From Labia minor (Eukaryota; Arthropoda; Insecta; Dermaptera; Spongiphoridae): a stretch of 64,000 nucleotides of DNA. The stretch covers positions 95,051,228 to 95,115,227 of the forward strand of contig OY720344.1 of the NCBI GenBank assembly GCA_963082975.1. The letters run 5' to 3'. Below, in pieces: positions 21,791-33,965 of the stretch; the first letter of the stretch is position 1, and each line of letters starts with the position of its first letter. Both the position numbers and the translations under genes were made by a program. Below the pieces are notes generated by a model that was not told where the DNA came from, did not search any database, and saw nothing but the letters and a program-made list of their open reading frames with translations.

Positions 21791-22788
21791 ATCTAATCAA
21801 AAACATACCTGTTAAAAAGGGGGCCAAGTTCCTATCGGCTATTTGTTTGCCTAAAAAAGGGTTCAAATCCATCCCAATGCCAAGTTTAGATGCACTTCAA
21901 AATCATTCATAATCATTTTTATCAACAGCCTGATCCACTGGTAAACATTTGGCATTCCAAAGAATCGCCACCACACCCAGTCCTCCGCCTCCTGCATCCA
22001 GGCACGCCACTTTATTCACGTCAACGGTCCATCTGGCCGAAATTCACTTTACCATACACCCAACTTAAAATATGGTATAGTTGTTAAAATACGTAGGTAC
22101 ATGGTTTAAAATATCTAAAATTATAATACTTAGAAATTTGAACTTGGCAGGTTTTCGTACTGTACGTAACACTAGATTAATTGTATAATTATATTTATTA
22201 TTTAAATATATAATTTAACCTGCTAATTCTAAGTATTAAAATTGTAGATATTTTAAACCAAGTACCTACGTATTTTAACAACTATACCATATTTTAAGTT
22301 GGGTATATGGTAAAGTGAATTTCGGCCAGATGAACCGTTGACGTGAATAAAGTGGCGTGTAGTGTGCCTGGATGCAGGAGGCGGAGGACTTGGTGTGGGA
22401 CTGAGTGTTTTGTACAGCACGAAAACCTGCCAAGTTCAAATTTCTAAGTATTATAATTTTAGATATTTTAAACCATGTGTACCTACGTATTTTAACAACT
22501 ATACCATATTTTAAGTTGGGTGTATGGTAAAGTGAATTTCGGCCAGATGGACCGTTGACGTGAATAAAGTGGCGTGCCTGGATGCAGGAGGCGGAGGACT
22601 GGGTGTGGTGGCGATTCTTTGGAATGCCAAATGTTTACCAGTGGATCAGGCTGTTGATAAAAATGATTATGAATGATTTTGAAGTGCATCTAAACTTGGC
22701 ATTGGGATGGATTTGAACCCTTTTTTAGGCAAACAAATAGCCGATAGGAACTTGGCCCCCTTTTTAACAGGTATGTTTTTGATTAGAT
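21791..22788. repeat. Long inverted repeat (375-bp arms) with a third partial inverted copy in the loop
   Basis: The left arm 21791-22165 and right arm 22412-22788 are near-perfect inverses, starting at ATCTAATCAAAAACATACC and ending at GTTTTCGTACTGTAC. I noticed only a couple of differences (a 2-base indel near GTAGGTACATGG, and A/G in the last block). The loop (22166-22411) holds another, more diverged inverted copy of the inner part (about 22205-22400). The arms are moderately GC-rich and include CCTCCGCCTCCTGCATCC. No transposase or target duplication seen. A transcript would fold into a ~375-bp hairpin. Confidence 0.9.
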
Positions 22789-22799
22789 ATGTATCTATA

Positions 22800-23016
22800 C
22801 AGGACCGGTTATAGGGTTTTGGGCGCCCCGGGCAAAACAAAATTTGGCGCCCTTTCATATAAAAATATTTAAATTTACTGTAAAATAAAAAAATAGTAAT
22901 AAGGCAAAAATCAAAATTACACAATAATAATGAATGTAAAAAATATTTTATTTTTATAACGGCGCCCCTCAAATATTGGCACTCGTTTGGCTTGCCCGCC
23001 CCTTTATCCGCCTCTG
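22800..23016 (+). mobile_element. Probable hAT MITE
   Basis: Left end CAGGACCGGTTATAGGG with GGCGCCCCGGGCAAA, and right end GGCTTGCCCGCCCCTTTATC ending CCGCCTCTG, resemble the CAGGGCCGG...GGCGCCCCGGGCA ends of hAT-type MITEs. Flanks (TATCTATA and AATGTAAG) do not match, so the boundaries or the age are uncertain. A second partial GGCGCCCTAAA motif lies near 23090. Confidence 0.5.
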
Positions 23017-23109
23017 AATGTAAGCTATGAAAAATTCTTTGCTGGGAATTTTCAAGTGGTTTTTTGAATTTTTAAAGTCTCGACCATTTGGCGCCCTAAA
23101 TCTAAAAAG

Positions 23110-24479
23110 GTAATGCTCCCTAAAATTTTAATTTTCTTTTTCTTTTGTATAAAAAACACCTTCAAAATCGGATCCTATTTTCTACAAGTCACGTTAATAA
23201 AGTAAACTAACAGCTGTCATATCTTATTGGATTTTAGATGAAATTATTTATCTATGTAAATGAGTTGTAATTAGGGCGTATGTGTTCATTAATTAGAAGT
23301 CTTTCCATCTATGCATACAATTTGAATATATTAAAGCATGATAAAAGTTATATTATTCATTCGCTCCCCTTTTTAATAAAAACCCTCTAAAATATATCAA
23401 AGTATTTTTTTAAACTAGTAATGTGGTCCAAAATTATTTTTATTTATTTTAAATTTCTGTATAATATAAATTTTATGTATAATTTTTTTTTTTTAATATT
23501 CTAGGACCCATTAAAAACAAAACTTTATTTATTTTTCCAAATCAAATTTTTAAAAGTTCTGCCATTCCTGATCCAATAGAGTTATGATATTATTTTTTCA
23601 ATTTTCAAATTTTTTAAATATCTTTCTTCACATCATTTCTATTATTCTTCTCTTAATAACCTATTTCGAACATTCTGAAAATAATTTTACATTTTAAACT
23701 AATCCCGTTGAAAATCTTCAAACCATTATGGCTAAACCACCTTTAAATATTTGAAAAAATATCTTGTCAAAGAATTATATAATAAAATTAAAATTTTTTC
23801 CAAAATATAAAATTCTATTTGAACCAGGCTATAATAATAAATATATAATTTCCACTCTAACGTGAATGAAAAGGGAAAGCAAAAATAATTCATACTAGTC
23901 ACCTGTGGAAAATCCATTCAATATACACCTTTTTTTTAATGGGGAGATTTGAAGATATTCGATATTTTTTATATTAAAGGGTCGATAAAAAAACTTACCT
24001 CATTTAATATTCATATTCATGAATATAATATTATATGTGTAAGAAAGAAGCTAAATATAAAATATTCTTGATGAGAAAAATGAATATTGAACAAAATTTC
24101 TCTCTCTCTAAACATTATTAAAGATTGAATATCAATGTTTAAATTCTTATAAAATAGTTTAATTTTAATATATATTTTAATGTTATTAATTTGTTTGAAA
24201 TAAAGTGACTATATTTTTATATGAAATTGTTTTTTGCATTAATGAAAAAAGACAAAATAAGTTTAGAACTACTTTAAATATATTAAATTCTTTACTTTTT
24301 TCTTTTGGGACAGTGAGAATGTGTTAAAAATTATATATATGTTCGTTTAGGTTTCCGTGAAAGTTTTTATTATAATGAGAAGTAATTTTCTAGTTTAGGT
24401 AGTTTTGAGATTTGAGTTTCGACGTTTCGGTGCTCATTTTGGCACCACTTTCGAGAGAGCTCTCAACGCACTCAACAAT
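23110..24479. other. Intron, AT-rich
   Basis: AT-rich, with a GC-richer patch GACGTTTCGGTGCTCATTTT around 24420-24480 that is probably repeat-derived. No gene recognised. Confidence 0.4.
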
Positions 24480-24756
24480 GCACTGAAAGACAGAAATGTA
24501 TGGCCTCTGGATATAACATAAATATTTTTAATTTTATTTAATTTATAATATTTTTTATTTAAGAAAGCGATGTCTGGCGTAGTTGCTGACGTCATTTAAA
24601 TTTACTATTTTAAATTAATTAAAAACTAACAAAGATGATTTTTCCCGGAGCTTAAACCAGTAGAGTAGGATTTTTCTTTATAAAAATTATCTATATATGG
24701 TGTGAATTTCAAAAAACTCCTTAGAACGGTTTATTATTTCAAAAATACAAACATAT

Positions 24757-24796
<40 letters not shown>

Positions 24797-24823
24797 CATT
24801 TTTGCTAGTATAATAAGATAAGA
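24480..24823 (-). repeat. Helitron-like repeat with internal TA microsatellite
   Basis: Read on the minus strand the element starts A|TCTTATCTTATTATACTAGC, then a (TA)n run of about 40 bp (24755-24791), then a body with GACGTCA (near 24590) and the shared ATGTATGGCCTCTGGATATAAC block. Conserved 5' end, microsatellite, then body is the arrangement of HINE/DINE-1-like elements. The same end is seen five more times in this window. Confidence 0.6.
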
Positions 24824-25715
24824 TATATAGATTATATAACAATAATTATGTGATTCTGGTAATCCTTTATGTTTTAAGGTTCAATATTCAATTTTGTTTA
24901 TTATTTGGATAATGTCGCTAGAGATTATAAAAAATATTATTTTTCTTCATTATTTAATTTAAATATTTTAAAATAAAATTAATCTTTAAAGATAATTCAT
25001 CTTAAAAATTAACTGGGTTATTATTACTATTTCAAGAAAAGGTACAAAAAATTATAATCAATTTTAGAAATATCTATTTTAATCATGTACTATAATGCTT
25101 TAAGTAAATAATTATTGTAAATAATCTGTAAATTGTATTATTCTAACTTTTTTTTAAAAAAAAAGGAGGAGATAATCAAAGGTAAATAGATAAAAAATAA
25201 ATTAAAATTATATAAAAAATAGGTTAATGATTTAATACCAGAATGTTTGAGTTACATTTATAATAATTATTTTTTAAAATTAGTTAAACAGACAAAAGAG
25301 CTGTCAGAAATCAAATAAATTGAAATTTGAATTGATTAACTCTGTGAAATATTCTCATCCCTCTAAGTCAAATTCTGTAATTTAATTATCCTTTTCAATT
25401 TAAGGAAAGTGACTCGATCTGCTTCAATTAACTTCGGACACCGATAATCCTATCTCTTCTTCAATGATAGTATAAAGGCACTTAATATTAAATAATGAAA
25501 GTGGAGTGGCTATTCAATGGGGCTCCTGAACTTGAAAGTTCAACCACATTACTTTAATCATCTCAACTTCCAACTTCTATTCTCTTTCAATTCTTTTACA
25601 TCTTTATTTTATTTTATTTATATATTTAAACTACCTTTATTTTCTGTGTTCTCCGCGTCCTTGGGATAACATTATTATATATCTATATTAATAAGGAAAA
25701 AATTATTTTATTTTA

Positions 25716-25739
25716 TCTTATCTTATTATACTAGCAAAA

Positions 25740-25782
<43 letters not shown>

Positions 25783-25965
25783 TTTTGAATTAATTTATTA
25801 ATTAACCACTCGAAGGATTTTTTGAAATTCCCACCATAGATAATATTTATAAAGAGAAATCGATCTGTATTGGTTTCAGCCTGGAGGAAAATCATCTTCA
25901 TTAGTTTTTTTTTTTTAATTTAAATTTATATGACGTCACTAACTAAGTCATTCATATTTGCCGCT
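25716..25965 (+). repeat. Helitron-like repeat, plus-strand copy with TA microsatellite
   Basis: Starts A|TCTTATCTTATTATACTAGC at 25716, followed by a TA microsatellite (about 25745-25777) and the body ending at the TATGACGTCACTAACTAAG block. It is inverse to 24480-24823. The 26395-26515 repeat (TTTAATAAAATTGATGC, then GTCGAGCGATAGCTCGGTG) may be its far end. Confidence 0.6.
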
Positions 25966-26394
25966 TGCCATTCTATTTAATTGAAAACGTATTAATATTT
26001 TTTTATATTTAAAATATTTTAAAGATTTTTATTTAATTTCGAAATAATATTAAAAATATTTATTTTAATAATATTTTAGAATCAAATTACAAAATATATT
26101 TTTTAATCTTACACCAAATAAAATAAAATATATTTGTCTTGCAACATTGTAAGTTTATTTATTTTAAAAATAATTTTTTTAATCTGTTTTTTCGTTTTTT
26201 TTTGTAATTGTTATAAATTTTTATTAGTCAATTTTAAGTTTTTTATCTATTTTCGTATTATTTTTTATTAAATTACTAATTTATATTTATTTATTCATTG
26301 TTTTCTTATTAATTAATTTTTAGATAGTTTTATAATTTTTAATATTTTTTCACTAAAATATTATTTAAATTTTATTAATATTATTTATTATTAT

Positions 26395-26515
26395 TGTTCA
26401 CCCCAAGTCCCATTCATTTTAATAAAATTGATGCAATAATTGTAATAAATAATTAAAGAATTGTATATCAATATTTTTTAAATGGTCGAGCGATAGCTCG
26501 GTGTTCCAGGTATTA
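26395..26515 (+). repeat. Hairpin-ended Helitron-like module, fragment
   Basis: Matches the module at 4560-4797 from CCCCAAGTCCCATTCATTTT to the first hairpin GAGCGATAGCTC followed by GGTGTTCCAGGTA. It lacks the second CCGAGCC hairpin. Confidence 0.5.
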
Positions 26516-26705
26516 TTACCTTAAATGTATTAATTATTATTATATTTATCAGTTTGATGAATTATTTATAAACCCTTGATTTTAATATAAATTAACAACT
26601 TAACTGCTCCAGTATTTTGATATGTCAAGAGATGCAATTGAGTATAGTTAAATATAAATTGTTATACTTAGTTAAATAATGATTTTGAAAAAGAATGTCT
26701 AATGA

Positions 26706-27300
26706 TGCAAGTGTGTTTTTACTATCTCGCCAGATAGTATTGTGATCACGAAAATTTTCGATGTTAAGATTTTGATGTTTTTATACGTTTTGAAGGTTTC
26801 TGAATCATTTTCACTAAGGTTGAGAAAAATGTGTGTGTGTGCGTATGTGTGTATGTATGTAGACAAGTTTACGCAAAAACGGTTTGAGCTAGAATCATGA
26901 AATTTGGTATATGGTCATTATTCAAAATTCGTAGTTTTCTATCAACTTTTGAGAAATGTAGCTCAACCGGAAGAGGGTCATTTCCTACAACGTTTTGATG
27001 TTGTTTCCTCTAAAGTGACCGGAAAAATAAAGATATATGTTTGATAGTTTTTCCCATGATTAAAAATTGTATAAAACTGCTATATATAGAATCTCAGCTT
27101 GATTGAATAGCTGAAAGTACCAGAATTAATATTTTAACACTGCAAATCTCACGCGCCAACACGTGACGGTGTTCCATCAACAAAGAGCCAAACATGCGCT
27201 GGTTTAATAAATAATATTTATTAATTTTAATTTATAATTTATAATTAATTAAATTTAATTTAAATATATAATATAATATATTATGTTATTTAATCCAATT
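26706..27300 (-). repeat. Interspersed repeat (relative of 1670-1946)
   Basis: Starts at TTTTACTATCTCGCCAGA, a block repeated at 29690-29820, and passes a GT-rich microsatellite (about 26829-26860). Its right part (27040-27300) is an inverse copy of 1670-1935. Near 27005-27020 the sequence CCTCTAAAGTGACCGG corresponds to the point where a MITE is inserted in the 738-975 copy, so this looks like the empty paralogous site. Family unassigned. Confidence 0.55.
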
Positions 27301-27741
27301 AAAATTGCGAGATAGTCGAGTGGAGACACTCCAGCTAATTTTAGATAGGGCGATAATTTAGAGGAAAGTGTTGGGCTTCGGATAATTCAACCACCTTAAA
27401 AGGAATGGGTCTATTATATTAAATCACTCAACCTACTCTTGCTTAATATAAATACGTATAATTAAAAGTGAAAAAAATAAAAACAAATCAAGAAAAAAAA
27501 GCTATTGATTTATAAAGTAGAATTGTGAAACATATACGAAAAAACAAAAACGAGAAACAAAGTCAAGGAAAAATTTAAACTTTTTAAAAATTATTGCCGT
27601 ATAATTAATTAATTCTTATTTTATATATTTTCTATCTGAGACTATACACCTCTATATTATATTAGAAATTATAATACTTCTTACTTCTTTGCTCAAAAAT
27701 TACAAATCGTACAGCAATAATTATATTGTTAGTAGTGGTCA

Positions 27742-28246
27742 TTTTACCGACCGACGATAGTAAGGAAAAGATATTATCACACCATATTTTACATGTGGAG
27801 ATTTTTACATATCTCCACGAATCATACATTTTGTTAAGAGAAAAATGCATTTTTAGCATGATGTATGTCCGTCCGTCCATCTGTCCATTGTATGTCCGTA
27901 TAGATGTGTACAACATGAACGACTAAACGGCTTTTGATAAAATTTGGTATATTTATTTAATGAATCAGTAACATGAATTCATCAACTTTTGGTGTATATC
28001 CGTTAACCGAAAGTGGTAGTATTACCGACAGACGATAGAAGCATTATTTTCACACCAAAATTCACATGAGATTTTAATAAATATCTCCACGAATCATGCA
28101 TTTTGTTAACAGAAAAAAGTATTTTTTGCACTTTAATTCAAGTTTTAAATTTTTTTTTTTGATACTTTATATATATATATATATTTTGTTGTTTGGAAAT
28201 AATTTATTTCAAACCGTCGGTCGGTTCTGAGCCTGGCCACAGCTCA
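27742..28246 (+). repeat. ACCGACCGACG-ended interspersed repeat, copy 3
   Basis: Starts TTTTACCGACCGACGATAG and ends at CCGTCGGTCGGTTCTGAGCC. It has the same internal phrases as 14245-14870 but is shorter and diverged, with a TA microsatellite near 28168. Confidence 0.6.
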
Positions 28247-28569
28247 TATTTTTAAAACCTTACAACTTAATTATTTTACTTATTTATTATAAAACTATGA
28301 AGGAGTTATTTTAAATTAAATAATAATAAAAAAATTGTATATCATAATAATGATGAAATGAAAAATTATAAAAACAACTAATATTTGATTGATATAGGTA
28401 TATATTCTCAATAATCTTAGAAGACTTTTCAGTGATTAGCCCGACAGTCTACAACACTGAAGACTCGAGTTGGAACCTAGGGAAATTCAATAATTATCCT
28501 CAGGGACTATAGGCAAATAATAATAAAAATAATAATAATAATCTTAGACTAGGTATTAAACCCTTAAAG

Positions 28570-28787
28570 CAGGGATGAGCAACCCGCGGCCCTTTAAAGA
28601 TTTTTCTGCGGCCCGCCGAGCATTTCTAAAATAGAATTTTATTATTCGTCTCGATTATTTATAAACAATATTATAATGTTTATTAGTATGTGTGTGTGTG
28701 TATATATATAATTAGTAGTAAGTGCGGCCCGCTTCAAAATTTTAAAATTTAAATTGGCCCGTGGGTTAAAAAGGTTGCTCACCCCTG
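28570..28787 (+). mobile_element. hAT MITE (218 bp) with perfect 8-bp TSD
   Basis: Left end CAGGGATGAGCAACCCGCGG and right end GGTTGCTCACCCCTG are inverted repeats. Flanks are CCTTAAAG at 28562-28569 and again at 28788-28795. The CAGGG(A/G)TG(A/G)GCAACC end with GCGGCCC is typical of small hAT-derived elements. No coding content. It sits inside the 18-kb intron. Confidence 0.92.
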
Positions 28788-28795
28788 CCTTAAAG

Positions 28796-29689
28796 GATAT
28801 TATGTAAATGTTAGTTTTGTATAATCATACTAAACAGATATTTATTTAATTTACTTAAAAATAAAGTAAATATTTTTTCAATATTAATAAAATTCTCTCA
28901 TTTCTACTTGAAAGATTATTAAATAAATAAATCCATCAAAATAAAATAATTGATACATGTATTCGGATTAAATTAACAGGATTAGTCACCAACTAAGACA
29001 AAGTAGATTTGGTGATAATAGAAAGGAGGGAATTCTCTTTATAAACTAACATTTCATGTCACTGTGCGCAGTTAAATCCTTCCTTCTATTTAACTCCTCC
29101 ACGAATGAAACATGAGTAAAGAGTTAAAACGTTTGACTGTGCATTAATTTTCAAGAAGGTTCAACCACCCATCATTTATCTTCATTGGAATTTCCATAAA
29201 GTGATCTGGAATGGTTGAAATATTTTCTTCTGTTTCACCTTGAGCCGGCTTCTTCTCTTCCTTTCTTCTTCCTCTACTTCTACTTTTAGTTGACATTAGA
29301 TAGCAAATGAAATACGTCCACCCCGTTCCTTTCTTGTCAAGGAAACAAAATGAAAGTACCCAACAATTTAATTGATTACAACCGACACGTACGATACACA
29401 CTTACTTGATAGATTCCTTAATTAAATTTTATAAGAATTTATTTATAATATATTGTTGTCAAGTACATACTATGAAATATATATTTATTTATCAGGCAAA
29501 ATAAACTATTAAAATAAAGATAAATCGAATGTTGTATTAAATTATAAATTAAAATTTTATTTTTGATTATATCACGATTTAATAATAATTATGTTATTAT
29601 TATTACGATATGTAATAATAATTAATTTTATTATCAATTTATAAATTTAATTATATATATATATCTGAATCTATCTTTACAGAGACATT
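28796..29689. other. Intron, AT-rich
   Basis: A minus-strand open frame of about 85 codons at 29144-29401 contains a short Arg/Lys/Glu-rich stretch. It has no recognisable domain and I do not call it a gene. Confidence 0.4.
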
Positions 29690-29820
29690 TTTACTATCTC
29701 GCCAGAAAGAAAATTTTCAATGACAAGATTTTGATGTTTTTATACGTTTTGAAGGTCCCTGAGTCATTTTCACTAAGGTTGAGAAAAATGTCTTTGTGTG
29801 TGTGTGTATGTAGACAAGAA
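29690..29820 (+). repeat. Fragment of the repeat starting TTTTACTATCTCGCCAGA
   Basis: Matches 26706-26880 (TTTTTATACGTTTTGAAGG, TCACTAAGGTTGAGAAAAATG, a GT-rich microsatellite, then GTAGACAAG), after which the similarity stops. Confidence 0.65.
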
Positions 29821-30458
29821 GGTCCATTTCAAAATCATAGTCTGACATATCTATCTCCATATCACTAATAAATTCGAAATTTCTTAGATATAACATAGTT
29901 TTTTTTTAATTTTAATGACTATTTATTATAATTTAATTAATTAGTCTCAAAGCTAAGTGAACTTGGCGAGATTCAATTTCTTTATTCCTTTAGGACCAGG
30001 ACTATCTTCATTTATGGTTTGATTGCAACCATGACATTCCTCCAAACATACCTACCCATCTTCATAAACCTCTCAATCTCTCCTAATTCTCTCATAATTA
30101 ACTTTTCACTGCATTCCTAACCACTTTTCGTTTCTTAATTGGTTTTCGCATAAATAAATAAATATACATTTTTTTAGGCATGGATTACAATTAGAAATAT
30201 TTTTTTACTCCAAAAGAATTTACATCATATTAATTTTTAAAGTCAAGTTTAATTTAATAAATAATAATAATAATTATTGAATAATTAATTTTTTAGAGTA
30301 TTTTAAGAACTAACTAAATTTACCATAAACATTAATGTAGAAGAAACTAACATGAAGAGGGTGAGAGGGTTTTAATAGAAAAATAATACTTGGATTATTA
30401 ATTTATAACCTTTATGTCCCACCATAATAATATTAACAATTGTTATTGTTTGTTTTAG

Positions 30459-30635
30459 ATCAAAACTAGCGAGTCTCATTTCTCAGTGACCCCTTGTGGT
30501 GGCATTGGTGGTGACGGTAATGAATCTGGAATTACTACACAAGGAGGCACAATGCATCCCAGTAAAACTAATGGAAGTATCATTACAATGACACTGAAAA
30601 ATAATCATTTGATTGTTGAAACAGAGGAGCATGGG
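30459..30635 (+). CDS. Membrane-protein gene, cytoplasmic-tail exon 3
   Basis: Acceptor TGTTTTAG, donor GGG|GTAAAT, 59 codons in phase 0 on both sides. It reads IKTSESHFSVTPCGGIGG, then a glycine/threonine-rich stretch, then GSIITMTLKNNHLIVETEE and HG. The second half (alternating hydrophobic residues, then VETEE) is less low-complexity than its neighbours and is the best candidate for a conserved tail motif. I do not recognise a domain. The plus-strand frame continues from the arginine-rich exon and into the next exon without a phase change. Confidence 0.78.
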
Positions 30636-30907
30636 GTAAATGTTATTATAATTTTTAATTCTGTTCAATAATTTAACACATAATTTAATTATTTTTTTTC
30701 AATTTTAAATTTATATTTCATTTTCAATTCATACTCAATTTGATCCATCGATTGTCTATGGAACTTTCGATTTTCGTTTTTTTTTTAAATTAATAAAAAT
30801 TATTAATTAATTGCAATTAACTTTGTTCCATTGTGCTATTTTTTATATATACATATTTTAAAATAGATATTTTAAGAAACCATTTTATTATTATTATTAT
30901 TATTATT

Positions 30908-31063
30908 CAGTGCCGCCCTAACCACAGGGCTAAATGGGCTATAGCCCCAGGGCGCAAGCCTTTTGAGGCGGCAATTTTTTATTTGCGATATAGTATTTTC
31001 TTAGGAAGAAGGGCGCACTATTTTTAGAAGCCCATGGGCGCCGAATTCCTTAAGACGGCCCTG
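30908..31063 (+). mobile_element. hAT MITE (156 bp) with 8-bp TSD, in a 0.6-kb intron
   Basis: Left end CAGTGCCGCCCTAACCACAG and right end TTAAGACGGCCCTG. Flanking octamers TTATTATT lie at 30900-30907 and 31064-31071. The left octamer is part of an ATT repeat, so the match is slightly weaker evidence than usual. The GC-rich interior (GGGCTATAGCCCCAGGGCGC) can form hairpins. It accounts for a quarter of the intron between exons 3 and 4. Confidence 0.85.
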
Positions 31064-31237
31064 TTATTATTTTAGATCAAAGTTAAAGAATCCTGTCTAG
31101 AATATTCATATCGATATTTAAAATTTTGCTTTTCAATATAAATTAAAGTTTAAATATTAAAAAATGATTTTAAATCAAAGTCTAATGTTTTTAATTATAC
31201 CAGTTCAATTGTTAATGCTTGATTTGTATTTTGTTAG

Positions 31238-31465
31238 ACCCCAGGAATTGGTCCATGTACAAAAACAACTCGGACAACATTTTCTGCGGCCGCAGCTGCA
31301 GGTGGCGCTGGTGTTGGTTCAGGTGGGCCAAATGATCAACATGTGTTTGTTGTGGAGGTGCAACAGGTGTCCACACCTGTGGCAACAGCAACGGCAACAA
31401 ATTCTAATAAAGCAGTCACTAGCAACAGTAATGCATCTCCGTCAACCAGTCAGGAAAAGGCTCAG
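31238..31465 (+). CDS. Membrane-protein gene, cytoplasmic-tail exon 4
   Basis: Acceptor TTTTGTTAG, donor CAG|GTAATA, 76 codons, phase 0 to phase 0. It reads TPGIGPCTKTTRTTFSAAAA, then a glycine-rich part, then DQHVFVVEVQQVSTPVATA and an Asn/Ser/Thr-rich end with PSTSQEKAQ. The base composition is much richer in GC than the introns. The segment HVFVVEVQQ is hydrophobic and could be a short interaction motif; the rest is low complexity. Longer open frames on both strands over the same bases are shadows and fit neither the splice sites nor the phase. Confidence 0.78.
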
Positions 31466-31751
31466 GTAATAAAAATAACATACCTAAAATAATATTATGT
31501 ATGCTTTTAATTTTTTTATTTAAATTAATGGTAAAAGAATAGTGTTATACAAAGATTAAAATTAATTTTTTTATTATTATGATATTTTATTATATAATTA
31601 TTTGGAAAAATGTGGTTGCTACGGTCAAAGAACTTTAAATTCTGTAGAAATGTTATAGATTAATCAAAAAATTATATAATTATTATTTATTAGAGGTTTT
31701 TTTGTGTAATTTGAATTTTTTTATGTTTATTTTTGCAACATATATTATGTA

Positions 31752-32517
31752 GGTGGTTGCATGTATTGTTATCGGCCACATATGCTAAGTATCAATGTAA
31801 AATAGAATAGTTCGGCATTTCTCTATTTAGTACTATTTTGACCAGGTCCATTTAGTATGACTGAGTTATTCATAATATACAGTCCCCAATCATTGAAGGA
31901 TCAAAATTGCTCAAAATCTCGTTCCAACATTCATGAATTTTGTTTCTTGATTTGAAGTAATATTGTACCGAAGCCCATCAAACACATGTTTTTCCAGTAT
32001 ATACCAGTATGGTCAGTTTTGTTCCCAATGATTTAAAAGTGGGTTATAACAAAGAACCATCTAAGAAGTAACAAAGTTAGAAGACAAGAAATTTCAAGTA
32101 TACATGAAAACCCAGTCAAAACTCTCAAAGATCAACCAGACAGCTTAGTAGTTAACAAATCAACAGTTTTCAGCTCGGTGATTTGTTGCAATAGCTTTGA
32201 CACTGTTGCAGTGTGAATGGGAAGTGCGACATCCAGCGTACTCATAAGACAGGATTAATACTTGTTAATCTGAACAAAGATCATGGTTCGATTGAGACAC
32301 AATTTCGAAATGCTTAAGTTCAGAAATAGTTCAATAATTAGATCTTTATCATACCAGCATGGGTCCTTCTATTATATATAGCAACACCATTGTGCCAGAA
32401 AGATGAAAAAAGTTCTAGAAAATGATAGAAAATATTTTGATTAATATATATTCTACCAATTTTTCTCAATAAATTTCCTTTGAAAATGAAAAATTTATCA
32501 AAATACATGCAACCACT
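31752..32517 (+). mobile_element. Decayed Tc1-like element (766 bp) with TA duplication
   Basis: Left end GGTGGTTGCATGTATTGTTA and right end (inverted) AGTGGTTGCATGTATTTTGA are near-identical inverted repeats next to TA at 31750-31751 and 32518-32519. The interior has no long frame. Fragments such as NKSTVFSSV near 32155-32185 resemble the helix-turn-helix of a Tc1 transposase, but this is weak. It is the first large insertion in the 15.3-kb last intron. Confidence 0.75.
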
Positions 32518-33129
32518 TATTTATTTAAAAATAAAATTTCTGAGAAGAGCAGAATTTTTCTACGAGTCATTTAGGTCCACCCACATTGTTACTAAATTAT
32601 TTTTTTTTCTTGCTAAATTATTAAAAATTATTTTATTATACTTAGTTATTTTATTTTAATATATATACATTTTTATAAAAATTAAATAAATAAAATTACT
32701 TACTATAAAATCATTTAAACGCTCTTTCAGTAAATTATAAATTATTATTATTATTATTACTATATAAAATGATATATAATTATCAATATTAACGTACTTA
32801 AATTTATTTAAATTATGCATGAAAGATAAAACTACAAACATTCCATTGATTTATTTTGTCTTAAACTTTAATTCCATTATGTTATATTTATATATAAATC
32901 TTCATCATTAATATTCAATATCAATTCAATAATGGATAAATTAAGAGAGATCGAATACATAGTCATGGATGATGCATATTATTATCTTTTTGAAGGTTTT
33001 CTTTCTAAATTATCTTAATTTGTTATATATATTTATAATTAACGATGATTGACAATAGTAGCTGCTTTATTCAGATATTTTTTATATTATTTTCTGATAA
33101 TATTAATTAACAAAAAGAGCGTTTAAATA

Positions 33130-33327
33130 TTTGGGCGTACCCAGCTGTACCACCCCTCAGAAGTAAAAATAATTAAATATGTTTATAAAATAATGAATCC
33201 AAACAAAATTTCATATTTTTTTCCTTAAATTAATTTGAGACATAATAAGGGTAAATTTAGCCTTCCAAAATGTTACAATTTAAACACGTTTCCCCCACTC
33301 TAATTTTTCATCCTGGGTACGTCCTTG
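33130..33327 (+). mobile_element. Possible hAT MITE
   Basis: Left TTTGGGCGTACCCAGCTG and right, inverted, CAAGGACGTACCCAGGATG share the GnCGTACCCAG core. No octamer duplication is visible, so the exact ends are uncertain. Confidence 0.45.
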
Positions 33328-33784
33328 ATTATGCTTTTTCAATTAACAAAATATAACATATAATAAATAGAATATGAAATATTAAATCTTTGATATGTTT
33401 TATAGGGACTCTTTAACTATTTTGGGTGAAAAATCATGGTCATTCTGCAATCACTTTCTTCATTTCATCCTCATTTACTTCTTTTTCTCTCTCTCTCTCT
33501 CTCTCTTTTAATTTCATTGAATTTCACTCTCTCTATTTCTTTCTTTCTTCTCGCTGCGATCGTTCACATCACACAAAACTTCATGTAAATATATTATAAA
33601 TTTTATATTTATATTTTTAGATATAAATTTTGCAATGCTTCAAATCTATTGATGTTGTTTTTATGTATTATCGAGGGTGGAATGAATTTATATAATATAG
33701 TTAAAAAAAAATAATACCTACTTAAATTTTTTTCTATATATAATAGGTATATTTCATAAGCTTAAATATGTTATTTTTTAAAAA

Positions 33785-33965
33785 AGCGAGTGTGGATTGA
33801 AAAGGGCAGCGGGTAGGGCTCCGGGAGAGAGGTGTACTGCTTCCTGGTAGTTGGTGATGACAATTCCAGGGGACCTAATTCATAAAATCCTTTTAGAGGA
33901 TCTATACTTCTGAGGACCTCTTTACTCTATGGGGGCTTCTATTTTATCCCTCCTTATATTACTTT
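33785..33965. other. GC-richer island within the last intron
   Basis: Includes GGGCAGCGGGTAGGGCTCCG, GTTGGTGATGACAATTCCAG and two GAGGATCT/GAGGACCT repeats. It stands out from the AT-rich surroundings, with no open frame across it and no terminal repeats seen. A (CT)n microsatellite lies shortly upstream (33484-33507). Confidence 0.4.

Noticed and set aside
21890-22689. Two identical 65-codon frames on opposite strands
   Set aside because: They are identical only because they lie in the two arms of the inverted repeat. No family features.
29144-29401. Minus-strand open frame of 85 codons with MSTKSRSRGRRKEEKKPAQG
   Set aside because: Its basic/acidic low complexity follows the purine-rich composition of that strand. 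No domain, no splice context, and it lies antisense in an intron.
31164-31469. Longer ATG-initiated frame overlapping exon 4
   Set aside because: Different frame from the spliced reading. It runs through the acceptor site and yields a Gln/Leu-rich shadow.
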